64,000 nucleotides of DNA from a bacterium. Lineage in GTDB: Bacteria; Desulfobacterota; Deferrisomatia; Deferrisomatales; Deferrisomataceae. A program made the translations under genes and the position numbers. The notes under the pieces were generated by a model. It worked only from the letters and a program-made list of their open reading frames with translations. It had not been told where the DNA came from and did no database searches. The DNA is taken from positions 17,821 through 81,820 of the forward strand of contig JALUTY010000118.1 of the NCBI GenBank assembly GCA_027021615.1. The letters are read 5' to 3'. This document shows, one piece after another, positions 1 through 9,067 of the stretch (within the stretch, counting starts at the first letter, position 1; the number at the start of each line of letters is the position of its first letter).

Positions 1-167
1 AGGTCCCTCGCCCCCGGTCAGGCGAGCGAAAGAGCCTGTTTAGCCACTGATTTATAATCGGAGAAAAGTGGACAATGATTTTGACGCCCATTGAGCGCAT
101 ATATGAGTTGGAGCGAGTCGATTAACAACAAAAAAGCCGCACGAGAAAAAATAGTGTGGAGCGATAG

Positions 168-1136
168 ATGAAGAAGAGGATTAATAAGTTTGTAACAGAG
201 ATGCTCTGCCGTATCGTTAGGACGTGTCGCAGCTTTCCACCTGAAGAACATATCCTGATATTCGCAGAACCTAGAGGGGGCAGTACCTGGCTAGCAGAGA
301 TAATGTCTAAGCTGCTTCGGATACCTATATTATGGGAACCATTACATTTGAGAGGTGTCGAACATTTTAAGAAAGCCGGTCTCGGGTGGGAGCAAGTCAT
401 CCCTGAGGATGCGCAGTGGGAGGAGGCAAAAAATGCGTTTGAGGAGTTGCTCAGGGGGAAAGTGCTAAACGAATGGTTATGCATTGCGTCACCGCCGTTG
501 CGTTTTTTGTTCGCCAAAAGGATGTTGATCAAGTTTTGCAGGGGTAATGCTCTGTTGCCATGGCTAACTAGAATGTTCCGTTTTAAGTACGCACCAATAT
601 ATCTGGTACGACATCCTTTGGCAGTCGTGTGTTCACAGCTAAAGCATGGAGCCTGGGACGCATTGCCAGAAAAATTCGTCCTCCCTAACAATAAATATAA
701 CGACATATATGTTGAGAATATAGATTTTTTGACAGGTCTGAAAAACAAGGCCGAAGTTTTGCTCGCAAACTGGTGTATTATGAATGCTTCCACTATCACT
801 AATCCGAGAAACGATAAAGACTGGATAACAGTGCATTATGAAGACCTTGTTCTTGATCCAGAGTTCGAAATGAGAAGAATCTTCGGCAGATTAGGGTTGC
901 CTGTCCCAGATTCTTTTGTGGATCTGATGTCTGTCCCAAGTAGAACTGCAAAGGATCAACCGCTTTTAGATAACAAGAGATCGCAACTCGAAAAGTGGAT
1001 GTATTATTTTGATCAAGAGCAGCTCGACAGGTTTTCTATGATAATGCGCCATTTTAAGGTTGAATGCTATAATGTTGTTTCACCTGTAAAAGCGGTTAAT
1101 GAATGTTCGACTGGGTCTGGCGCTCCTTCTTTATGA
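168..1136 (+). CDS. Sulfotransferase-family protein (AT-rich, likely acquired)
   Basis: Predicted PAPS-dependent sulfotransferase of 322 residues. The 5'-phosphosulfate-binding loop is visible as PRGGSTWL at about residues 35-42, and the 3'-phosphate-binding segment as YLVRHPLAVVCSQ at about 145-157; both are hallmarks of the Sulfotransfer fold. The ATG has a GGAG 7 bases upstream. Neighbouring glycosyltransferases, an O-ligase and a second sulfotransferase (8168) suggest that it decorates a surface polysaccharide; the acceptor is unknown. The gene is clearly AT-richer than the rest of the window and uses many A/T-ending codons, which suggests recent transfer. Confidence 0.82.
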   Translation: MKKRINKFVTEMLCRIVRTCRSFPPEEHILIFAEPRGGSTWLAEIMSKLLRIPILWEPLHLRGVEHFKKAGLGWEQVIPEDAQWEEAKNAFEELLRGKVLNEWLCIASPPLRFLFAKRMLIKFCRGNALLPWLTRMFRFKYAPIYLVRHPLAVVCSQLKHGAWDALPEKFVLPNNKYNDIYVENIDFLTGLKNKAEVLLANWCIMNASTITNPRNDKDWITVHYEDLVLDPEFEMRRIFGRLGLPVPDSFVDLMSVPSRTAKDQPLLDNKRSQLEKWMYYFDQEQLDRFSMIMRHFKVECYNVVSPVKAVNECSTGSGAPSL

Positions 1137-1438
1137 CCTTCGGGCCGGTTGTTATTATCCTGGCGATAAACTGGACGTGTTTCTTGGAGGGACGGGGTAA
1201 TAAGGGGCCTGCCTCTGGCCGGGCGCGAAGCCGAGTGCTGAGATTCGCCGCGCGGGCATGGGGCAGGGGCAGGGGACTGGATTTCATGACGAGCCCATGG
1301 ACTGAGGCCCGTTTCGCGGCTTAAACGTCGGAGGCGGTACGCGGCGGGCGAAAGGGCCGCGCCCGGCTCCTCCGGCAGGAGGCCCTTCCTTCCCCGACCG
1401 GGGAGGGAAGCGCGCTGGTTTACCTCACCTTGGTTTAA
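1137..1438. other. Intergenic stretch between sulfotransferase and IS element
   Basis: About 300 bases with no convincing gene; composition returns abruptly to GC-rich. A hairpin lies at 1385-1410: an 11-base stem (CTTCCTTCCCC against GGGGAGGGAAG, one mismatch) around a 4-base loop. It has no T-run, so a terminator role is weak. Confidence 0.4.
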
Positions 1439-1451
1439 TTCTACTTTGTCA
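1439..1451 (+). repeat. Left terminal inverted repeat of the IS701-type element
   Basis: TTCTACTTTGTCA, an exact reverse complement of 2968-2980. It lies just 4 bases beyond the transposase stop codon. Confidence 0.7.
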
Positions 1452-1455
1452 GATT

Positions 1456-2802
1456 TCACAACTCGCTGTACTGATTGGATTTTCTGTGAAACCAAGCGAT
1501 AGCCGCCGCCCGTTTTTGATGCCGCTTCACCAGCTGGACGCAGATGTCCTCGAACGTCACGTTCGCCCGCGGCAGCAGCACCGCCAGCACCTGCCGGATG
1601 TCGTTCGCGCTCAACAGCGGAAGCTCCGAGCGGTGGGTCTGCCGAACCTCCAACATGAACAGCAGGGCCATCATCACCATCGCCATATGGTGGTGCCACC
1701 CCTGCCACAGCCGAACCTGATACTGGTCCATCCCCACTTCGCTTTTGGCCTCCTGGAGACTGCGTTCCACCCAGTAGCGCTGCCCTTGCATGTACACCAA
1801 CCGTTCCAACCGCGTGTCGGCCGGGGCGTTGGTGAGCGTGTACTTGATCTCCTGCGGCGCTCGCACCGAACGCCGCACCACAAGGTGCCAACAATGCGCC
1901 CGGGGCTCTCGCTTGTCCCACAGCCACACCCGCCGATGGAGCACCTCGACGGTGAGCGGCCCCTTGGTGCTGTCTCGGTACGTGAGGCGGGTCCATGACT
2001 CCTCGGGCTGCTCTCGTACCCACGCATCCACCCGAACCGAATCGGGCCCTTGCGCCTTGGGTCGTTTCGGGGCTCTGCCCCGGCGGCTTCTTCGGGGAGG
2101 CACCCGAGGCCGGGGATCCTCCAGGTAGATCCGTTGCGAGGCTTTCACATCAACGACGAACACTTCCCCATCCGCCTCCAGGGCCCGAAGAAACGCGCCG
2201 TCCGCTCCATAGAACGAGTCTGCCCCCACCCAGACAAACGAAACCCCAATACGCCGGGCATGGCGCACCATCTCCAGCGCCAACCGCGCCTTGCTCCGGT
2301 ACTGACGCTCCTCCTCGGGAATCTTCGCCCGATTGCAGCGCGCCGGATCGTTCACCCACGCCTCCGGCAGGTACAGCCGTGCATCGGTCAGGGCCACCTC
2401 GCCCTCCGAGGCCAGGGCGGCAAACACCCCCACCTGGCAGTTCTCCACCTTCCCCAGTCGGCCGCACCACTGCCGGGCCACGCCAGCAGAGGCTCGACCC
2501 TTCTTGGGAAAGGCGCTCTCATCCAAGATCAGACACGTGTTGGGCGAACCGGCGAATCGCTCGCTCACGTCGAGGGCGACATGGTCCATCACTTCCCGAT
2601 GACTCCACGGGGAGTAGGACAGAAAGTGTTGCAGCGCTTGGTCATCGGTGGCGGGGACCACCTCTGCGATCCGTTCCATGTTTCGCTTCTCGGCCTGGAA
2701 CAGGCCTGCCAAGTACGCCCGGGACATGGCCCCACACGAGCGAGTGCGGGAGACAAAATGAGAGTGGTAGCGCAGGAAGAACCGGTCGAGTGCCCGAGCC
2801 AA
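1456..2802 (-). CDS. IS701-family DDE transposase
   Basis: Transposase of 448 residues that would cut and join the element ends. The stretch LILDESAFPKKG (about residues 91-102), followed by ARQWCGRLGKVENCQ, is characteristic of IS701-family transposases and carries the first catalytic Asp. A later VGADSFYG holds a second Asp, and ERSLQEAKSEVG near residue 350 carries the likely catalytic Glu. The length is normal for the family and the frame is intact, so the element may be active. About 165 bases of AT-richer sequence lie between the start codon and the right inverted repeat and probably hold its promoter. Confidence 0.88.
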   Translation of the reverse strand: MARALDRFFLRYHSHFVSRTRSCGAMSRAYLAGLFQAEKRNMERIAEVVPATDDQALQHFLSYSPWSHREVMDHVALDVSERFAGSPNTCLILDESAFPKKGRASAGVARQWCGRLGKVENCQVGVFAALASEGEVALTDARLYLPEAWVNDPARCNRAKIPEEERQYRSKARLALEMVRHARRIGVSFVWVGADSFYGADGAFLRALEADGEVFVVDVKASQRIYLEDPRPRVPPRRSRRGRAPKRPKAQGPDSVRVDAWVREQPEESWTRLTYRDSTKGPLTVEVLHRRVWLWDKREPRAHCWHLVVRRSVRAPQEIKYTLTNAPADTRLERLVYMQGQRYWVERSLQEAKSEVGMDQYQVRLWQGWHHHMAMVMMALLFMLEVRQTHRSELPLLSANDIRQVLAVLLPRANVTFEDICVQLVKRHQKRAAAIAWFHRKSNQYSEL

Positions 2803-2967
2803 TCCAGCGAGGGCTTTGGCAGAGCTGGCTAAATAAGAAGGATTCTTACCTAGTCGGTTCCGAATTAGAAATCATTCTGATTTCTCCTTTTGTTTCATGT
2901 GGTTACACGCAGAATCCGTTGCACTATACCGTTCCCCAAGCCCCTAGCCAAGGCCCAAAGGGGAATG

Positions 2968-2980
2968 TGACAAAGTAGAA
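2968..2980 (-). repeat. Right terminal inverted repeat of the IS701-type element
   Basis: Reverse complement of TTCTACTTTGTCA. The AGGGA ribosome-binding site of the acyltransferase follows within 10 bases. Confidence 0.7.
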
Positions 2981-2995
2981 CTACATAGGGAACAA

Positions 2996-4015
2996 ATGTT
3001 TGGCACCTATAGAACGCTGCTTGCTTTTATGGTAGTAGGCCAGCATCTTGGAGGTGTCCCTGTAATCGGAAGCTATGCAGTGTTTGGCTTTTATGTGTTA
3101 AGTGGGTATCTGATGACTCTTATAATGCATGAGAGGTACGCTTATGGTGGCATCGGGCTCTGTAGATATTTATTGAATCGTTTTCTGAGGATATATCCAT
3201 CATACTGGGTCTCCTCCCTTGTGTCGGTATGTTTGATACTTGCAGTAGGTGAGCCCTTTTCAGTTGCTTATCATAAGGCCATGGCTTTACCTCTAGAGCC
3301 GGTATCGATAATAAGAAATATAATTATTTTTTTTCCTGGGCTGGAAACACCTAGGCTAACACCTCCGTCGTGGGCTCTCACTGTGGAGTTGTTTTTTTAT
3401 ATTCTTATAGGATTGGGTCTTTCTAGATGCTTGAAGGTGACGATACTGTGGGTGGTGCTTAGCTTTGTTTACCATCTGGTGGCGCTCTGTTGGGGTGGAG
3501 ATCGCTATTTTTCGGTTTTCGCCGCGTCCCTACCCTTCGCAACCGGAGCTCTCATATATCACTGTAAGGACATGGGGAGAAAAGTATTTAAGCGTGTTTG
3601 CCCTCCCAATGTGTTTGACTGGCTTCCCGTTTTGCTGGTGGGTCTTATTGGGATTAATTGTATAATTAGGGTAGTGAATTGGCGGCCTGAGGCACTTCTG
3701 TTTTACGTTAATTATGTTCTCTGCTCTGTTGCGGTACTGCTATTGGCGGACCAGAACCGTTTGTTGTGTGTCTCGAAAAAGCTTGACAGGTTTTTTGGTG
3801 AGTTTAGTTATCCTGTATACCTGCTTCACTATCAGGTTGGAATATTTGTGATCGCATGTTCTGAGCTCTTTGGATATACTCCGAAGAGGGGAAACCCGAA
3901 GGTCCTTCTGCTCTCAATCCCTATTTTGTTGATGGCTAGCTATGCGATGATTTTGAGTATCGATAGACCAATAGAGAGGATCAGAAAAAAAGTGAAGACT
4001 GCCAAGGCTGGGTAG
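2996..4015 (+). CDS. Acyltransferase family 3 membrane protein
   Basis: Integral membrane O-acyltransferase of 339 residues, expected to add acetyl or another acyl group to a surface glycan from the cytoplasmic membrane. The N-terminus (RTLLAFMVVGQHLGG, then GFYVLSGYLMT) is the typical first-helix region with the conserved His; about ten hydrophobic segments follow. The R-F-L-R-I-Y-P-S motif after the second helix is also typical. The ATG has AGGGA 6 bases upstream. Its start lies 15 bases from the end of the insertion sequence, so transcription may now depend on that element. Composition is AT-rich, like the sulfotransferase at 168, so both probably came in together. Confidence 0.85.
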   Translation: MFGTYRTLLAFMVVGQHLGGVPVIGSYAVFGFYVLSGYLMTLIMHERYAYGGIGLCRYLLNRFLRIYPSYWVSSLVSVCLILAVGEPFSVAYHKAMALPLEPVSIIRNIIIFFPGLETPRLTPPSWALTVELFFYILIGLGLSRCLKVTILWVVLSFVYHLVALCWGGDRYFSVFAASLPFATGALIYHCKDMGRKVFKRVCPPNVFDWLPVLLVGLIGINCIIRVVNWRPEALLFYVNYVLCSVAVLLLADQNRLLCVSKKLDRFFGEFSYPVYLLHYQVGIFVIACSELFGYTPKRGNPKVLLLSIPILLMASYAMILSIDRPIERIRKKVKTAKAG

Positions 4016-4121
4016 ATTTGTTGTGAGCAGTAAGTGTAACGTGAGGAATGAAATCCAGATTGTACCGATATAGTGTGCCCTAGGCGATTGCGGCTTTTTA
4101 GGAGAAGCGGCCAAACGTCCC

Positions 4122-5417
4122 ATGCCCCTTCGAGACTTACTTCTTACGACGATTATTTTCGGGTCGGTCCCGGCGATTTTGCGGAATCCGTACTGGGGCG
4201 TGCTGATGTGGAACTGGCTCGCCTTCATGAGCCCCCATCGGTACACGTGGGAGTTTGCCCAGACCATGCGGTTCTCGCTGGTGGTGGCGGCCTCGACCCT
4301 TCTTTCGTTCGTGATCTACAAGGGCAAAAAGGCGGTGCCATGGCGAGCTCCGATGGTCCTGCTGGTTCTTCTGTTCCTGTGGGTCTGCGCTACTACCGTG
4401 GTGGCCATGAACCCGACCGGCGCGCAAGCCGAGTGGGAGCGGTTCACAAAGATCATTGTGATGGTGGTGGTGGCGTCGGCTTTGCTCCACACCCGTGACC
4501 GCATCGAGTGGCTGATCGTGGTGATCGTTCTCTCCCTCGGGTTCTATGGGTTCAAAGGCGGGATCTTTACGATCGCCCACGGGGGACAGTACCGGGTGGG
4601 TGGGCCACCGGGCAGCTTTATCGCGGGGAACAACGAGCTGGCGTTCGCCCTGATCATCATGTTGCCGCTGGCTCGGTATCTCCAGCTCGTCGTCACCAAT
4701 CCCAAGGTCCGCTGGGGAATCACCGTCCTGATGGTGCTCTGCGGGTTCTCGATCGTGGGCTCGTACTCGCGCGGGGCGTTCTTGGCGGGTGGAGCCATGG
4801 CTATAGCCCTGTGGCTCCGAAGCCGCCGGAAGGTGGCGTTGGCGCTGGCCATGGCGGTGGCGATCCCGTTGATGTACTCGTTCATGCCCCAGCAGTGGCA
4901 CGAGCGGATGGGTACGATCGAAAACTACCAGCAGGACGCCTCGGCCATGGGCCGGATCAACGCTTGGAAGATGGCGTGGAACCTGGCTCTGGACAACCCG
5001 GTGTTCGGTGCCGGCGCCCGGGCGTTTACCAAAGCGAACTTTTGGAGATACGCGCCGAATCCGCGGGACGTCCACGACGCCCACAGCATCTACTTCGAGA
5101 TGCTGGCCGAGCAGGGGTTCGTGGGGTTGGGTCTGTTCCTCTTACTGGGAATCGTTACGCTGTGGACCTGCTCCTGGCTCATGAAAGCGGGGAAGCTGCG
5201 CCCTGAGCTCCACTGGGCCTACGATCTTGGGGCCATGTGTCAGACGAGTCTCGTAGGGTACGCCGTGGGCGGGGCGTTTCTGGGGCTTTCGTACTGGGAT
5301 CTGCCCTACACCATTGTGGCGATCGTGGCGGCCGCGCGGGTGATCGTGGAACGGGAGCTGGCCGGGGAGCCGGAGCCTGCTCCGGCGGCCAGCGGTTTTG
5401 TACCGGGGATGAGATGA
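4122..5417 (+). CDS. O-glycosylation ligase / polymerase, exosortase A-associated type
   Basis: Polytopic membrane protein of 431 residues. The N-terminus (LRDLLLTTIIFGSVP, then NPYWGVLMWNW and MSPHRYTWEFA) matches the DUF5935 region of the putative O-glycosylation ligases linked to exosortase A systems. The second half has the Wzy_C/O-antigen-ligase pattern, with a periplasmic loop near RINAWKMAWNLALDNPVFG. It probably polymerises or ligates the surface glycan made by this cluster. It overlaps the next gene by 4 bases (ATGA), so the two are translationally coupled. The only good purine run upstream, AGGAGAAG, is rather distant from the ATG. Confidence 0.85.
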   Translation: MPLRDLLLTTIIFGSVPAILRNPYWGVLMWNWLAFMSPHRYTWEFAQTMRFSLVVAASTLLSFVIYKGKKAVPWRAPMVLLVLLFLWVCATTVVAMNPTGAQAEWERFTKIIVMVVVASALLHTRDRIEWLIVVIVLSLGFYGFKGGIFTIAHGGQYRVGGPPGSFIAGNNELAFALIIMLPLARYLQLVVTNPKVRWGITVLMVLCGFSIVGSYSRGAFLAGGAMAIALWLRSRRKVALALAMAVAIPLMYSFMPQQWHERMGTIENYQQDASAMGRINAWKMAWNLALDNPVFGAGARAFTKANFWRYAPNPRDVHDAHSIYFEMLAEQGFVGLGLFLLLGIVTLWTCSWLMKAGKLRPELHWAYDLGAMCQTSLVGYAVGGAFLGLSYWDLPYTIVAIVAAARVIVERELAGEPEPAPAASGFVPGMR

Positions 5418-6751
5418 TATTGAGCCGGGCGTGGTTGTGGGGGGGCATGGGGGTGCTAGGGGCGATGGCCGCGTACGCGGCAGAGCCCCGCATCCTTTTG
5501 GCTGGGTTCGAGCACGGCGCTCTCGTCTCCGGAAATCAGTCCCCGGGGTGGCGAGTGGAGGACGTGCGAAAGATCGCGGTCCTGACCGAGGAAGGGGGTG
5601 ACCTGCAGGGGCGGTTCGGCCGGTTCTTTTTTGCGGCGGGCGGGGTGTCGGAGCGAAGCGCGTACCTGCGGTACCGCTTGCGGCGTCGGTTCCTGACCAC
5701 AGGTACCAGCGTGTTGCCCGAACCGCCGGTACCCAATGCGATGGTGTTCCGGCTGCGACTTCCCAGGGACAGCCGCCTGTTTTGTGGGCCGGAGGGGCGG
5801 CCCACCTTGGGGGTGTGGACGTACCATTTCGACCCCAGCGACTTGAGCGTGGGGGGGGCGAACGGCACATCGGGCACCACCGATTCGATGATGCACGGGT
5901 ACGCGAACTTCTGCGTGGAGCCCGAGGCGGCCAGCCGTTGGATCGAGGTGGTGTTTGCGCCTTCCGCCTTCCGTCAGCAGCGGGACTACTACCACTGGTT
6001 CGCGGCCCGGGGCGTGACGGGCCGGTTGCCGTTTGTGGCGTCGCTGCGGGAGATCCAGTTCCTGGTGCTTCGCACCGAGTCGGGGCTGTATCCGGTGGAC
6101 CTGGACGAGATCTCCTTGGTCCGGAGGGAGCCTGCGGCACGGTTTGAGCCGGAATACGAGGAAAAGGTCGCTTGGGCAAACGCAGGAGACGTAGCGGTGC
6201 CCATAAAGCTGGTAAACCCCACAAATCGGGACCGGCGGTACCGGTTTTTCGTGTCGAGCGAGCTGGGGGCAAGCCGGCAGGTGCTGAACCGGGCGCTCGC
6301 CGAGGCGGATTCGATCGGGGCGCCCACCGCGGTCCAGAAGGCGGTGGGGGCGAACGGCGGGTTGAGCGCGGCCTTTCTGACCGATGAGAACGGCCGGAGC
6401 GTGAGGCATCGGGAGATTGAGATCGGTGCCGGCGGCGAGTGGAGGGGAACGCTGGTGCACCGCATCCGACCCGAGATGCTGGGGCAGCCGGTCACGGTGC
6501 GCTACCGAGGACACATCTGGACAGCCCGCCGGGATACACTCACCACCTCGGTGATCGCATGGGACCCGGACGAACCGCGGGGAGCAGGGATGGGGTGGAT
6601 TCGGGTGGCCCCGAGCAATGCGGATGACGCGAGCCACCCAGTGCCGATGGGGTTCCCTCTCCCAGAAAGGCCTCCGCAGGGCTGGAGGAGCGGAGACGTT
6701 CCTCCGGAGCAGGTTGGTGCGTATCTGGTGACGGAGTTGACCCTTCGATGA
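5414..6751 (+). CDS. Secreted protein of unknown function in the glycan cluster
   Basis: A protein of 445 residues not recognised as a named family. The ATG at 5414 overlaps the stop of the O-ligase (ATGA) and gives a clear signal peptide: positive start, hydrophobic core WLWGGMGVLGAMAAY, then AYA-AEP as a likely cleavage site near residue 23. The frame is open upstream, but those codons overlap the O-ligase and would bury the signal peptide. The mature part is rich in beta-type sequence and Arg/Glu with no membrane segment, suggesting a periplasmic or exported accessory factor. It overlaps the downstream glycosyltransferase by 4 bases, so it belongs to the same operon. A role in polymer handling is inference from position only. 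Confidence 0.7.
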   Translation: MILSRAWLWGGMGVLGAMAAYAAEPRILLAGFEHGALVSGNQSPGWRVEDVRKIAVLTEEGGDLQGRFGRFFFAAGGVSERSAYLRYRLRRRFLTTGTSVLPEPPVPNAMVFRLRLPRDSRLFCGPEGRPTLGVWTYHFDPSDLSVGGANGTSGTTDSMMHGYANFCVEPEAASRWIEVVFAPSAFRQQRDYYHWFAARGVTGRLPFVASLREIQFLVLRTESGLYPVDLDEISLVRREPAARFEPEYEEKVAWANAGDVAVPIKLVNPTNRDRRYRFFVSSELGASRQVLNRALAEADSIGAPTAVQKAVGANGGLSAAFLTDENGRSVRHREIEIGAGGEWRGTLVHRIRPEMLGQPVTVRYRGHIWTARRDTLTTSVIAWDPDEPRGAGMGWIRVAPSNADDASHPVPMGFPLPERPPQGWRSGDVPPEQVGAYLVTELTLR

Positions 6752-8019
6752 CGTCCCCTAGCGGCCGAGGACTGCGCGTTCTGACGTTCACATCCCTTTT
6801 CCCCAACACTGCCCAGCCGGATTTCGGGGGGTTCATTGCCCGCCGCATGGAGGCGTGGGCGGAGCGGTACGGAGAGGTTTGGGCCGTGGTCGCGCCGGTG
6901 CCCTTCTTTCCGCGTCTGCCGTGGGCGACCCGGTGGCGGATTTTCTCCGAGATCTCGGATGAGGAGCAACGGGGTCCATGGCAAGTGCTCCACCCTCGGT
7001 ACCCCATGGTGCCTGGCGTGGGCGGGTTCTTCCAGGGCGACAGCATGGCGTTAGGGGCTTGGAAGGTCATGGAGCGCTTGTGGCGGGAGGTCGGCCCGTT
7101 CGACCTGATCGACGCGCACTTTGTGTATCCGGATGGGTACGCCGCCGTAAAGCTGGGGCGCAGGCTTGGGGTGCCCGTGGTGGTAAGCGCACGGGGTACC
7201 GATGTGAACCTTTACCCGGAGCTGGGGGGAATCGGGTCAAAGGTGCGGTGGACCATTCAGCATGCCGATGCCTATATCGCCGTGTGCCAGGCCTTGGCTG
7301 ACAGGATGATCGATCTGGGAGGCGCCCCCTCCAAGATGCATGTCGTTCCAAACGGTGTGGACACGGAGCGTTTCTTCCCGATCCCCCGAGAGAAGGCGCG
7401 AGAGTGGTTGGGGATCCCGACGGATGTTTTCGTGTATCTGAGCGTTGGTGCGTTAATCGAGCGGAAGGGGCACGATCTTCTGGTTCGAGCGTTCGCAAGA
7501 TCAGAGATCCGGCATGACGCCCGGCTCTACATCGCAGGTGCGGGTCCCGAGGAGGATGCGCTGAGAAGGTTGGCGAAGCAGGAAGGTGTGGACGATCGAG
7601 TCGTGTTGCTGGGACATGTGGAGAATACTGCTCTTCCAGTATGGTACAGCGCCGCCGACTGCTTCTGCCTGTGCAGTAGCCGGGAAGGCTGGGCGAACGT
7701 TATCATGGAGGCGTTGGCCTGTGGGACTCCTGTGGTCGCCACGAAAGTTTGGGGGGCCCCAGAGATTATTACCCGCCCGGAGGTGGGGGTCCTGGTGGCC
7801 CGCTCGGTTGATTCGATTGCTGCAGGACTTGCAACCGCGAAAGGTGGTGAGTGGGACGCCTCGCTGATCCGGTCCCACGTGCAAAGCCGAACCTGGGACA
7901 AAGTGGCAGGAGAGGTGCAAGGGGTTTTCTCCTCGGTTGTGGAATCGGGACGGACACGTCGCAGGGGGTACGCTTGCCCCGATGACGTACAGTCGATGTT
8001 TCGCGACCAGCGATCATGA
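6748..8019 (+). CDS. Glycosyltransferase family 4
   Basis: Retaining GT-B glycosyltransferase of 423 residues. The N-terminal acceptor domain begins LRVLTFTSLFPN and QPDFGGFIARR. The C-terminal donor domain has VPNGVDTERF, then AGAGPEEDALRRLA, and the E-x7-E motif region SREGWANVIMEALACGTPVVAT. It likely transfers a sugar to the lipid-linked glycan in the cytoplasm. ATGA overlap couples it to the secreted protein upstream. The last 17 residues or so (from YACPDDV on) and the stop codon are encoded by a dispersed repeat at 7966-8031, so the natural C-terminus has probably been replaced or extended. Confidence 0.9.
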   Translation: MTSPSGRGLRVLTFTSLFPNTAQPDFGGFIARRMEAWAERYGEVWAVVAPVPFFPRLPWATRWRIFSEISDEEQRGPWQVLHPRYPMVPGVGGFFQGDSMALGAWKVMERLWREVGPFDLIDAHFVYPDGYAAVKLGRRLGVPVVVSARGTDVNLYPELGGIGSKVRWTIQHADAYIAVCQALADRMIDLGGAPSKMHVVPNGVDTERFFPIPREKAREWLGIPTDVFVYLSVGALIERKGHDLLVRAFARSEIRHDARLYIAGAGPEEDALRRLAKQEGVDDRVVLLGHVENTALPVWYSAADCFCLCSSREGWANVIMEALACGTPVVATKVWGAPEIITRPEVGVLVARSVDSIAAGLATAKGGEWDASLIRSHVQSRTWDKVAGEVQGVFSSVVESGRTRRRGYACPDDVQSMFRDQRS

Positions 8020-8031
8020 GCAATTGGGGCT
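7966..8031 (+). repeat. Dispersed repeat, copy A (degenerate)
   Basis: About 66 bases resembling 9741-9808 and the reverse of 63866-63930. Shared blocks in order are CGCTTGCCCCGAT, GAC(G/C)N-ACA, GTTTCGCGAC, GC-TCATGA and GGGCTA. It forms the 3' end of the glycosyltransferase gene. Confidence 0.65.
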
Positions 8032-8100
8032 AAACTGATTTTAGCAGTGGGATGGTATCTTCGGGCACGGTCGGGGACTTGCATTAGAAGCAGATCAAAG

Positions 8101-8130
8101 TTGAGATTGGACGATAGAGTGCAGTATAAT
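8101..8130 (+). promoter_or_regulatory. Sigma-70-type promoter for the second sulfotransferase
   Basis: TTGAGA at 8101-8106 and a perfect TATAAT at 8125-8130, 18 bases apart, 38 bases before the ATG at 8168. A perfect -10 box stands out in this GC-rich region. Confidence 0.6.
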
Positions 8131-8167
8131 ATATTAATGTAGCCGAAGGCAGAGGGGGAGGGCCAGT

Positions 8168-8998
8168 ATGAAGCTGTTGAGTTTGGCGCAAAGGGTTTCG
8201 GAAAGAACACAAAGGGTGGCGCTCCTCGCCTCCAAAAAGACGGTTCAAACCGTTCTTTACCCTTTCAGCAGACAGGGCTCAAGTACCACTGTATTTGTGG
8301 CGGGGAATCAGAGATCTGGCACAAATATGCTCATGGAGGTCCTTGAGAAGAGCTATCACACAGAAGTATTCCACGAGCGGGACCCCCGTGCCTTCGTCAA
8401 CTACCAGATGCGCGAACGCCGTATCGTGAAGGAACTGGTAGAACAGTCGAAGGCTCCATGTGTAGTGATCAAGGCTCTTTGTGAATCACAAGAAATCGCG
8501 CAACTCTTGAATGAGTTTTCTCCAGCATCAGCCATCTGGGTCTTCAGAGACTACAATGACGTGGTGAATTCTATGCTAAACCAATTTCGTGGCATGGCCG
8601 ATCAAGCCCGTCGCGTTGCCAAGCATCACGATTCCTGCGGCTGGCGGGGGCGCGGCATGTCCGACGAGACCCATGCTCTTGTGCGGCGCTTAGTCCGGCC
8701 AAACATTAACGACGCCTCGGCTTCAGCGCTCCAGTGGTATTATCGCAACGTTCTCTTTTTTGAACAGGGGCTCGACTCGGATCCTCGCGTCATCCTGGTT
8801 CGTTACGAGGACATGGTGACTCAGCCCGAAGAACAGTTTGCGCGCATCTTTTCGTTCCTTGACATCCCATTCTCTCCACGAGTTTGCAGAGACATTTTTT
8901 TGACTTCTGTGCGCAAGAGAGAGCCACCGGTTATTGATCCCGAGATCAGGGCAGCCTGCGACCAGCTCCTTGAACGACTGTCCGGGGCCACGGGATAA
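8168..8998 (+). CDS. Sulfotransferase-family protein
   Basis: Predicted PAPS-dependent sulfotransferase of 276 residues. The phosphosulfate loop is NQRSGTNML at about 47-55 and the 3'-phosphate segment is FRDYNDVVNSM at about 126-136. It has little similarity to the sulfotransferase at 168 outside these motifs, so the two are separate family members rather than a duplication. A GGGGGAGGG stretch precedes the ATG by 6 bases. It has its own promoter (8101-8130) and intermediate GC content, and is followed by a graveyard of broken genes. Expected role: sulfation of a surface glycan or lipid. Confidence 0.8.
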   Translation: MKLLSLAQRVSERTQRVALLASKKTVQTVLYPFSRQGSSTTVFVAGNQRSGTNMLMEVLEKSYHTEVFHERDPRAFVNYQMRERRIVKELVEQSKAPCVVIKALCESQEIAQLLNEFSPASAIWVFRDYNDVVNSMLNQFRGMADQARRVAKHHDSCGWRGRGMSDETHALVRRLVRPNINDASASALQWYYRNVLFFEQGLDSDPRVILVRYEDMVTQPEEQFARIFSFLDIPFSPRVCRDIFLTSVRKREPPVIDPEIRAACDQLLERLSGATG

Positions 8999-9067
8999 GC
9001 GAGGTTTTTTGGCAGCAGGGAAGGGCGGGCGTAGACGCGGCCGTCCAAGCTGCAGGGGCTTGGCCTT

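Larger units (their letters stand above)
1439..2980 (-). mobile_element. IS701-type insertion sequence
   Basis: An element of about 1.54 kb bounded by inverted repeats of 13 identical bases, TTCTACTTTGTCA, at 1439-1451 and in reverse at 2968-2980; 4 of the next 6 inner positions also match. It contains one transposase gene on the minus strand. No clean target-site duplication was found at the flanks (TTAA left, CTAC right), so the exact outer boundary is uncertain by a few bases. It separates the AT-rich sulfotransferase from the AT-rich acyltransferase, and its right end lies 15 bases before the acyltransferase start. Confidence 0.75.

Noticed and set aside
1103..1324. Short frame of 73 codons after the sulfotransferase
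   Set aside because: It overlaps the sulfotransferase end, crosses a sharp composition change, lacks a ribosome-binding site and matches no family.
1385..1410. Terminator after the first sulfotransferase
   Set aside because: The hairpin is good but lies 250 bases from the stop codon and has no T-run.
1435..2984. Target-site duplication of the IS701-type element
   Set aside because: The 4 bases outside the inverted repeats (TTAA and CTAC) do not match, nor do neighbouring offsets.
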